The translations under genes and the position numbers were made by a program. 8,582 nucleotides of DNA. It comes from an uncultured Clostridia bacterium (GTDB lineage: Bacteria > Bacillota > Clostridia > Oscillospirales > Ruminococcaceae). The notes beneath the pieces are model-generated. The model ran no database searches, had not been told where the DNA came from, and was given only the letters and a program-made list of their open reading frames with translations. Position 1 is the first letter of the stretch. Each line of letters opens with the position of its first letter. Of this stretch, positions 1 to 4,192 are shown one piece after another. Location of the stretch: the NCBI GenBank assembly GCA_947625455.1, contig CANQOJ010000095.1:1-8582 (forward strand), given 5' to 3'.

Positions 1-27
1 ATCATCGTCGCAAATTGCGATGCGCAT
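1..27 (-). CDS. Response regulator, LytTR type likely (first nine codons only)
   Basis: The gene runs off the left edge. The minus strand reads ATG followed by codons for MRIAICDDD. This is the beta-1 strand and acidic pocket of a receiver (REC) domain. The wording IAICDD is typical of LytTR-family response regulators, whereas OmpR-type regulators usually begin KILIVDD. A textbook AGGAGG (35-40) sits 7 nt before the ATG and fixes the start. The gene is preceded by a leader of about 220 nt holding a large palindrome, a sigma-A-like promoter (254-282) and paired direct repeats (294-329) that could be its own binding sites. The REC assignment is well supported by the nine residues. The LytTR output domain is inferred, since it lies outside the window. 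Confidence 0.72.
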
Positions 28-125
28 AACGTATCCTCCTGAGTTCGGCTAAAACCGCCGAAGAATAAAGGCAGTTCTTTTATATCGTTTCGGAATATAT
101 AACAGACTGTATAAAAAGTCCAACC

Positions 126-232
126 TCAGGCTGTTGAGAAAGCCTCAGATGCTAGGAAACGGTGCTACGGCTAGGCTTTGTGCCTGCCGTAGTGCCGTTG
201 ACGACGCAGATGAGGCTTTATCGACAGCCTGA
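126..232. repeat. 107-bp imperfect palindrome in the response-regulator leader
   Basis: The left arm opens with TCAGGCTGTTGAGAAAGCCT and the right arm closes with its near-complement. Further inward, AAACGG.GCTACGGC pairs with GCCGTAG.GCCGTT, leaving a short loop near 176-183. It lies between the minus-strand promoter (254-282) and the regulator's ATG, so it would be transcribed as a long hairpin in the 5' leader. It could be a palindromic insertion (REP or MITE-like) or a structured leader. No target duplication is visible at its edges. No clean U-run directly follows it on the minus strand, so it is not a clear terminator. Its sequence is unrelated to the heptamer repeats elsewhere in the window. 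Confidence 0.75.
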
Positions 233-253
233 TATAATAACCATTCTGAGATT

Positions 254-282
254 ATTATAGCATAACAATTTATTTTTTTCAA
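254..282 (-). promoter_or_regulatory. Promoter for the response regulator gene
   Basis: On the minus strand, TTGAAA (277-282) and a perfect TATAAT (254-259) are separated by exactly 17 nt. Transcription would begin near 247 and give a leader of about 220 nt. The surrounding sequence is AT-rich. It is the only good promoter between the 189-aa gene and the response regulator. Confidence 0.65.
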
Positions 283-293
283 TACAACAGTTT

Positions 294-329
294 TGACTTT
301 TACGAAATCAAATATGACTTTTACGAAAT
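294..329 (-). promoter_or_regulatory. Two identical 15-bp direct repeats, candidate response-regulator operator
   Basis: The minus-strand 15-mer ATTTCGTAAAAGTCA occurs at 294-308 and again, identically, at 315-329. The period is 21 bp, two helical turns, and the pair ends 11 bp upstream of the -35 box of the response-regulator promoter. LytTR-domain proteins typically bind paired direct repeats with about this period. The inner TTCGTAAAA loosely resembles the degenerate LytTR half-site. The repeats and spacing are seen directly; their use as an autoregulatory operator is inferred. Confidence 0.55.
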
Positions 330-343
330 AGGATAACCTGTTA

Positions 344-512
344 GAGGTAAGAGGCTAGAGGCTAGAAAAACTTCCAAGAAATCCCAACGTGCATTCTGTG
401 CAAATTTTATGTAAACTTTTCTAGGAAAAATTAACCTGAAATACTTTACATATTTTTTGCACAGAATGCACAGTCCAGAATTTGGAAGTTCTTTCTAGCC
501 TCTAGCCTCTTT
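344..512. repeat. Long class A/B palindrome (heptamer arms, about 165 bp)
   Basis: The left arm begins with in-phase heptamers TAGAGG/TAAGAGG/CTAGAGG/CTAGAAA, then AACTTCCAA and GTGCATTCTGTGCAAA. The right arm mirrors this: TTTGCACAGAATGCAC, then TTTGGAAGTT, then TCTAGCCTCTAGCCTCTT. The arms are about 75 bp each with a loop near 425-436. The left arm mixes the TAAGAGG and CTAGAGG heptamer types in one tandem run, which links the two repeat variants. No coding capacity is seen. This is the bulk of the gene-free stretch between the regulator promoter and the 189-aa gene. Confidence 0.8.
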
Positions 513-528
513 GCTAGATGCTAGAGAT

Positions 529-631
529 TAAGAAGCTAGAGGCTAGAGTTGAAGTCAAGACAAGTTTACCTTTTCAAACCTTGCCTTAGTTCAAACTCTA
601 GCCTCTAGCCTCTTGAAAATCTAGCCTCTAG
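529..631. repeat. Class A palindrome abutting the 3' end of the 189-aa gene
   Basis: The left arm is AAGCTAGAGGCTAGAG followed by TTGAAGTCAAGACAAG. The right arm is its near-complement, CCTTGCCTTAGTTCAAACTC followed by CTAGCCTCTAGCCTCTT. A further pair of heptamers (613-631) then runs to within 1 nt of the stop codon of the minus-strand gene ending at 633. Read on the minus strand, the 609-631 part together with the arm closely matches the copy at 3551-3600, including the TTTC-AAGAG interruption. It could fold as a long hairpin at the end of that gene's transcript. It lacks a classic U-run, so terminator function is uncertain. Confidence 0.78.
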
Positions 632-632
632 T

Positions 633-1202
633 TCACCACGGAATGTTGTCGGAGAACACAACTTCAAACGAATACTTATCTTGAAATGATTTCGCATATT
701 CCATTTGTTCTTCCGTGAATTTACTTGTAACAACTGTCAGTTTTCTTATCCCGTCAAGAGATTCAAATTCCGAAAAATCACAAAATTTATTTGTTATTAC
801 ACTGCGCAAGTTGGATTCGATGTTATACCAACATATTAAGAATTCATTTGATGAATAGATTCTGATGATGTATTCGCCTCTCATTGTTACATCATGCTTG
901 CCATCTGCGATGCTTGAACTGAACATATTGCAAAATCTCATACTTGTATTTGTAAAATCTGCATCAGCTCCCAAATAATCCAGATAATACTCGCCAAGGT
1001 TACCGCTCTTATAATTGGCGGACTTATAAGAAAACGCCCCGCTTAATTGTTCATTTACATCATCGAAAACCGGAATAAACGGTTCGGAAAGAAAATTAAA
1101 GTCATGATTGTCCGGAGCGGCAAGACCTGATTGCAAACATATCAAGACGATTGCCGAAATAGCTAATAAAACGACAGCAGAAATCGCAAGTTTAAATTTC
1201 AT
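633..1202 (-). CDS. Orphan exported or membrane-anchored protein, 189 aa
   Basis: I do not recognise this family. Residues 1-4 are MKFK and residues 5-23 are a strongly hydrophobic helix. Then comes QSGLAAPD, so a signal peptide with cleavage near GLAA or an uncleaved anchor is likely. Cys22 does not sit in a proper lipobox. The mature part (about 30-189) is mixed polar and aromatic with no second membrane segment and three further Cys (91, 114, 131). The C-terminal stretch (GIRKLTVVTS ... FTEEQMEYAK) suggests an alternating beta/alpha fold. The ribosome site is AAAAGGGGG (1215-1223), 12 nt before the ATG, rather long; no better in-frame start exists. The gene lies downstream of tRNA-Leu in the same direction and is enclosed by class A/B palindromes on both sides. 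No clear promoter is seen. Confidence 0.72.
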   Translation of the reverse strand: MKFKLAISAVVLLAISAIVLICLQSGLAAPDNHDFNFLSEPFIPVFDDVNEQLSGAFSYKSANYKSGNLGEYYLDYLGADADFTNTSMRFCNMFSSSIADGKHDVTMRGEYIIRIYSSNEFLICWYNIESNLRSVITNKFCDFSEFESLDGIRKLTVVTSKFTEEQMEYAKSFQDKYSFEVVFSDNIPW

Positions 1203-1223
1203 AAATGAACATTGCCCCCTTTT

Positions 1224-1360
1224 AGAAGTAAGAGGTAAGATGTAAGAGGTAAGAGTTCAAGCCAAAAGGTTGTTTTCCTTATTAAAGCAAGTTTTTTATA
1301 GAAGAAATAAGAGGTCAGCACCAAAATTCTTACCTCTTACCTCTAACATCTTACCTCTAA
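1224..1360. repeat. Class B palindrome (TAAGAGG heptamers) between tRNA-Leu and the 189-aa gene
   Basis: The left arm carries TAGAAG/TAAGAGG/TAAGATG/TAAGAGG/TAAGAG and continues with TTCAAGCCAAAAGG. The right arm carries the complement, TTACCTCTTACCTCTAACATC followed by more TTACCTCT. The right arm ends 1 nt before the CCA end of tRNA-Leu and the left arm ends near the ribosome site of the 189-aa gene. The heptamer period matches class A repeats, with TAA replacing CTA. No open reading frame is seen in it. Confidence 0.78.
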
Positions 1361-1361
1361 A

Positions 1362-1444
1362 TGGTGCGAGTAACAGGACTTGAACCTGCACACCGAAGTA
1401 ACGGCACCTAAAACCGTCGCGTCTGCCAATTCCGCCATACTCGC
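1362..1444 (-). tRNA. tRNA-Leu (anticodon UAG)
   Basis: The 83-nt minus-strand sequence folds as a class II tRNA. The acceptor stem GCGAGTA/TACTCGC is a perfect 7 bp, followed by discriminator A and an encoded CCA (1362-1364). The D-arm is of the GCGGAATTGGCAGACGC type seen in bacterial tRNA-Leu. The anticodon stem is ACGGT/GCCGT with loop TTTAGGT, placing the anticodon TAG at 1408-1410. A variable arm with a TTCG loop and the T-arm GCAGG-TTCAAGT-CCTGT complete it. It decodes CUA and probably other CUN leucine codons. A truncated second copy lies 140 bp upstream in the direction of transcription. No strong promoter is visible directly upstream, so it may be transcribed from beyond the repeat-filled region. 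Confidence 0.95.
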
Positions 1445-1487
1445 AAGTTGCTGTTGTTAATGGTCAACAGCAAACCTTTTGTTTAAA

Positions 1488-1537
1488 CCTTGCTTTGGTT
1501 CAAACTCTAGCTTCTAGCCTCTTAATTTCTAGCTTCT
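1488..1537 (-). repeat. Single class A module between the two tRNA-Leu copies
   Basis: On the minus strand it reads AGAAGCTAGAAATTAAGAGG, then CTAGAAGCTAGAG, then TTTGAACCAAAGCAAGG. This is the same heptamer plus GAGTTTGAACC core found in the other class A elements, here as one arm without an obvious partner. It occupies most of the 85 bp between the truncated and the intact tRNA-Leu. Confidence 0.7.
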
Positions 1538-1542
1538 GGCAG

Positions 1543-1597
1543 GGCACCTAAAACCGTCGCGTCTGCCAATTCCGCCATACTCGCAAGTTGCTGTTGT
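1543..1597 (-). pseudogene. Truncated tRNA-Leu copy (5' portion only)
   Basis: These 55 bp are identical to 1403-1457, that is, the 5' acceptor strand, D-arm and anticodon arm of tRNA-Leu(UAG) plus 13 nt of upstream flank. Weaker similarity continues about 10 bp further upstream (GACC.TTAA). The variable arm, T-arm and 3' acceptor strand are missing and are replaced by a class A repeat module, so no functional tRNA can form. It may be the remnant of a tandem tRNA-Leu pair cut by repeat insertion, or a duplication made together with the repeat. Confidence 0.85.
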
Positions 1598-1608
1598 ATT
1601 TAACGGTC

Positions 1609-1828
1609 GTAGACAGTTGACAGCGTAGTCAGTTGACAGTGTACAGTGGACAGTATACAGTAGTATGTATCCGCTTACGCGGATATAATTAGATTGTTTT
1701 GGGATTATAAGAGCGTAAACCTATCGGGTGCTTACGTTGTTTCAGTTCCAAAACAATCTAAATCCTATCCGCCGTAAGGCGGATACCTAAACTGTATACT
1801 GTTCACTGTACACTGTCAACTGCCTACA
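1609..1828. repeat. Class C palindromic element, complete copy (about 220 bp)
   Basis: The arms are heptamer runs: GTAGACAGTTGACAG ... GACAGTGTACAGTGGACAGT on the left and the inverted equivalent on the right. Inside each arm is a local hairpin (TATCCGCTTACGCGGATA on the left, TATCCGCCGTAAGGCGGATA on the right), then AGATTGTTTTGG paired with CCAAAACAATCT. A central GCGTAAACC..TTACG hairpin completes the structure. Every level of the structure is palindromic. On the minus strand it lies downstream of metK, behind a half copy at 1829-1966. The 300-nt region from 1609 to metK contains only these elements. Confidence 0.85.
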
Positions 1829-1966
1829 GAGCGTAAACCTATCGGGTGCTTACGTTGTTTCAGTTGCAAAACAATCTTAATCGTCCGCGTTAGCGGACAC
1901 CTTAACTGACTACTTTACACTGTCCACTGTATACTGCGCTGTGCGCAGCGCGCTGTCAACTGTCTA
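1829..1966 (-). repeat. Class C half element fused to the end of metK
   Basis: Read from metK on the minus strand, it starts CTGTAGACAGTTGACAG, passes through GCGCGCTGCGCACAGCGC and more heptamers, GTGTCCGCTAACGCGGAC and AAGATTGTTTTG, and ends in GTAAGCACCCGATAGGTTTACGCTC. The first 49 bp on the plus strand (from 1829) match those from 1711 with one mismatch, so it is a tandem partial duplication of the neighbouring complete copy. The GTAAGC..TTTACGCTC hairpin may act as a weak terminator for metK, but its U-run is poor here. Confidence 0.78.
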
Positions 1967-3136
1967 CAGGTATTTCTTAAGCGCTTCAGCCTTGTCCGTT
2001 TTCTCCCAAGCAACTCCCAAATCCTCGCGTCCCATATGCCCGTAAGCCGCAACCTGACGATACTGCGGTTTTCTGAGGTCAAGAGTCTTGATTATGGCGG
2101 CAGGTCTGAAGTCGAACTCCTTTACAATTGCCTCGGCAATTTTCTCGTCCGAAATCTTCCCCGTGCCGAATGTGTCAACCATTACCGAAACGGGATTTGC
2201 AACGCCTATCGCATACGCAAGCTGAATTTCCGCTCTCTCCGCAAGCCCCGCCGCAACAATATTCTTCGCCGCATATCTCGCCATATACGCCGCAGAACGG
2301 TCAACCTTTGTCGGATCTTTTCCCGAAAATGCGCCGCCGCCGTGACGTGAATATCCGCCGTATGTATCGACAATTATCTTGCGCCCCGTAAGTCCGCTGT
2401 CGCCCATAGGTCCGCCCACAACGAAACGGCCCGTGGGGTTTACGAAATATTTGGTGTTATCGTCAAGAAGTTCTGCGGGGATTGTTGTCTTGATAACTTT
2501 TTCAATGATGTCGGTTCTGATTTGTTCAAGTGTTGCAGAAGCAAGGTGCTGTGAAGAAACAACAACCGCGTCAACTCTAACGGGTTTGTTGCCGTCATAT
2601 TCAACGGTAACCTGCGTCTTGCCGTCGGGCAGAAGATACGGAATTTCTCCGCTTTTGCGGACGGCAGTCAGCTTTTTCGCGAGTTTATGCGCAAGGCTTA
2701 TCGGCATAGGCATAAGCTCCGGAGTTTCCGAGCAGGCAAACCCGAACATCATACCCTGGTCGCCAGCGCCCGTATCGCAGGCATTCTGCTCTCTGCCCTC
2801 TAGCGCATTGTTGACGCCCATGGCAATATCGGGCGACTGCTTGTCAATCATTGTTGTAACGGCGCAGGTGTTTGCGTCAAAGCCGAACTCGCTGTCGGTA
2901 TAGCCTATCTCGCGCACAGTCTGGCGTGCAATCTCGGCAATATCGACATTAGCCGTTGTTGTAATCTCGCCCATAACCGAGATAATTCCAGTTGTCGTGG
3001 TGGTTTCGCACGCAACGCGCCCCATGGGATCCTGTGCTAAAATAGCGTCAAGCACCGCGTCGGAAATGTTGTCGCAAATCTTATCGGGGTGTCCCTCGGT
3101 AACGCTTTCCGAGGTGAACAGTTTTTTGAATGCCAT
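1964..3136 (-). CDS. metK: S-adenosylmethionine synthetase
   Basis: This cytosolic enzyme makes S-adenosylmethionine from methionine and ATP, releasing phosphate and pyrophosphate. The 390-aa product has the normal family length. It carries GHPDK (15-19) at the ATP site, the hexapeptide region GAGDQGMMFG (123-132), and the glycine-rich GGGAFSGKDPTKVDRSAAY (266-284). A strong AGGAGG (3143-3148) lies 6 nt before the ATG. Expression is very probably controlled by the SAM-I riboswitch and terminator in its leader, which gives feedback by its own product, from the promoter at 3442-3470. The TAG stop and last Leu codon fall inside a class C repeat: the end of the gene reads CTGTAGACAGTTGACAG, of which 17 bp recur at 1609-1625. 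The gene's C-terminus may therefore have been trimmed or replaced by the repeat. Identification is secure. Confidence 0.98.
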   Translation of the reverse strand: MAFKKLFTSESVTEGHPDKICDNISDAVLDAILAQDPMGRVACETTTTTGIISVMGEITTTANVDIAEIARQTVREIGYTDSEFGFDANTCAVTTMIDKQSPDIAMGVNNALEGREQNACDTGAGDQGMMFGFACSETPELMPMPISLAHKLAKKLTAVRKSGEIPYLLPDGKTQVTVEYDGNKPVRVDAVVVSSQHLASATLEQIRTDIIEKVIKTTIPAELLDDNTKYFVNPTGRFVVGGPMGDSGLTGRKIIVDTYGGYSRHGGGAFSGKDPTKVDRSAAYMARYAAKNIVAAGLAERAEIQLAYAIGVANPVSVMVDTFGTGKISDEKIAEAIVKEFDFRPAAIIKTLDLRKPQYRQVAAYGHMGREDLGVAWEKTDKAEALKKYL

Positions 3137-3197
3137 AATTTTCCTCCTGTCAATATCTTTTACTAACTCTAAGCAACCGCCTTTTCGATTGCCATAT

Positions 3198-3225
3198 AAA
3201 ACAAAACGCTCACAAGGAGTGAGCG
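3198..3225 (-). terminator. Intrinsic terminator of the metK SAM riboswitch
   Basis: On the minus strand CGCTCAC (3219-3225) pairs with GTGAGCG (3207-3213) around a 5-nt loop and is followed by TTTTGTTTT. The competing antiterminator is also visible: AAGGAGTGA (3240-3248) can pair fully with TCACTCCTT (3214-3222). Its first bases also form the 3' strand of riboswitch P1, so SAM binding would free the terminator. Confidence 0.9.
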
Positions 3226-3244
3226 GGCAGAAATCCTCTTCACT

Positions 3245-3424
3245 CCTTATCTCTCGGCAGAATTAACCGCCGCAGGACGTAGCACCTTGCGTTCGGAAGC
3301 AAGCCGAAGAACATTTAAACAATTCAACGGTCTTGAACCTTGGTAGGTTGCCGGGCTTTAAGGGACCAGTCCCCCTCCGACAAAGCAAAAACTTCAATCG
3401 GTATGTCAGCCGCTCTTGATAAGG
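3245..3424 (-). promoter_or_regulatory. SAM-I riboswitch (S-box) upstream of metK
   Basis: Minus-strand sequence shows the S-box hallmarks in order: CTTATCAAGAGCGGC (3409-3423), GGAGGGGGACTGGTCCC, AGCCCGGCAACC, AAGGTGCTA and a closing GATAAGG. P1 pairs CCTTATC (3418-3424) with GATAAGG (3245-3251). It lies between the metK promoter and a terminator/antiterminator pair, so high SAM should end transcription before metK. The aptamer is a standard length with no missing core motif visible. Confidence 0.95.
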
Positions 3425-3441
3425 CATTTTGTTACCTTAAC

Positions 3442-3470
3442 AGTATAGCATATACCGACAGTATTGTCAA
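3442..3470 (-). promoter_or_regulatory. metK promoter
   Basis: TTGACA (3465-3470) and TATACT (3442-3447) on the minus strand are spaced by 17 nt, a near-consensus housekeeping promoter. The predicted start is about 10 nt before the SAM-I aptamer. Its -35 and upstream sequence (3464-3493) recur, inverted, at the leuA promoter. Confidence 0.85.
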
Positions 3471-3505
3471 GTATTTTTCTATAAAAATTTTACTTTCCTA
3501 CGGTA

Positions 3506-3709
3506 ACAGTATACAGTGGACATTGGACAGTATGCAGTAGAATGTGTCCGTCTAGAGGCTAGATTTCTAAGAGACTAGAAGCTAGAGTTTGGACCAAACA
3601 AGCCCAAGCCCTCAACAGGGTTACGCTCTTTTAATATGAATACAATCTTAATCATCCGCGCCAGCGGACACATTCTACTGCATACTGTCCAATGTCCACT
3701 GTATACTGT
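3506..3709. repeat. Class C palindrome with perfect 45-bp arms, interrupted by a class A module
   Basis: The arms 3506-3550 and 3665-3709 are exact reverse complements over 45 bp, running from ACAGTATACAGTGGACATTG to the TGTCCG edge. On the right side the GTTACGCTCTTTTAAT and ACAATCTTAATCATCCGCG parts of class C are present. On the left side the corresponding hairpin half and AGATTGTTTT segment are missing, replaced by a class A module (3551-3618). The central terminator hairpin therefore cannot form. It lies between the divergent metK and leuA promoters. Confidence 0.85.
3551..3618 (+). repeat. Class A module nested inside the class C element
   Basis: It contains TCTAGAGGCTAGATTTCTAA, GAGACTAGAAGCTAGAG and TTTGGACCAAACAAGCCC. 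The order matches the minus-strand copy at about 585-631, including the TTTC-AAGAG interruption between heptamer pairs. It begins directly after the TGTCCG of the class C arm, suggesting insertion into or replacement of the class C left half. Confidence 0.75.
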
Positions 3710-3747
3710 ATTCACCCCCGGAGGGTAAAATTTTTATGAAAAAATAC

Positions 3748-3776
3748 TTGACAAATGCATGAAATAATGTTATAAT
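3748..3776 (+). promoter_or_regulatory. leuA promoter
   Basis: Perfect TTGACA (3748-3753) and perfect TATAAT (3771-3776) are spaced by 17 nt. Transcription should start near 3783, about 16 nt before the base of T-box stem I. Such a consensus promoter suits a gene whose control is by premature termination. Confidence 0.9.
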
Positions 3777-3798
3777 TTTTTTAGGTGAATACTTAAAT

Positions 3799-4148
3799 GC
3801 GTTGATGGGGAACAAGACCTTGCGTGCTTTTTCAGAGAGCCGTTGTTTGGTGTGAAACGGCAGAGCAGCTGGGAGATGGCTCGCCCCTGAGCAGAACGGG
3901 CGAACGCTTTATTGTAGGCAATTGCGGTTGATGTTGCAAAACTTGGCAACTGTTGCTGACATTACAAGATAGGCAGTGACATTATAGACAGTGCAAATGC
4001 CGCTCGGCAAATAGTCCGTTACGGGTTTCTTCCGTTATAGGGAAACGCGCTGTCTGGCGCTGGTGAGGCGAATTTCCGCAAGGATTTTCGTGAATTGAAG
4101 TGGTAACACGGGTAGTTCTCGTCTTCAAATATGGACGGGAGCTTTTTT
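3799..4148 (+). promoter_or_regulatory. T-box leader, leucine specific, upstream of leuA
   Basis: Stem I is closed by GCGTT (3799-3803) with AACGC (3903-3907) and contains CAGAGAGCCG and GGTGTGAAACGGC, typical of its distal half. The specifier region reads CTC-GC-CCCTGAGC, giving specifier CTC (3880-3882), a leucine codon. The T-box sequence GAAGTGGTAACACGGG (4097-4112) carries TGGT (4101-4104), complementary to the ACCA end expected of tRNA-Leu. GAATT (4092-4096) can pair with AGTTC (4114-4118) as antiterminator, competing with the terminator stem at 4115-4142. Uncharged tRNA-Leu should therefore allow read-through into leuA. At about 350 nt it is on the long side for a T-box. Confidence 0.95.
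4115..4148 (+). terminator. T-box intrinsic terminator before leuA
   Basis: GTTCTCGTC (4115-4123) pairs along its whole length (two G-U pairs) with GACGGGAGC (4134-4142), followed by TTTTTT (4143-4148). Its 5' strand overlaps the 3' strand of the antiterminator. Confidence 0.92.
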
Positions 4149-4192
4149 GTTGCCGAAATTTTAGTTAATTATCTGTAAAGGAGAATATTTTT

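Larger units (their letters stand above)
3464..3754. repeat. Outer inverted repeat pairing the metK and leuA promoter upstream regions
   Basis: The 30 bp at 3464-3493 are the reverse complement of 3725-3754 at 28 of 30 positions, including TACTTGACAA with the -35 box and the AT-rich GTAAAATTTTTAT upstream of it. The two differences are an adjacent AG/GA swap. The arms enclose the class C element at 3506-3709, so the whole divergent promoter region is symmetric. Confidence 0.85.

Noticed and set aside
344..631. Possible CRISPR array from regular CTAGAGG repeats
   Set aside because: Units are 7 bp, directly adjacent with no spacers, and arranged as inverted pairs; no cas genes are present.
1362..1597. 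Integrative element attachment site at tRNA-Leu
   Set aside because: The duplicated part is the 5' rather than the 3' end of the tRNA, the copies are only 140 bp apart, and no integrase is present.
1634..1664. TTGACA and TATACA within class C heptamers, looking like a promoter
   Set aside because: The spacing is 15 nt (20 nt in the metK-side copy), outside the usual range, and both boxes are explained by the heptamer sequence itself.
3340..3540. 66-aa plus-strand open frame over the metK promoter and riboswitch
   Set aside because: It overlaps a clear SAM-I aptamer and promoter on the other strand; it has no ribosome site and no protein features.
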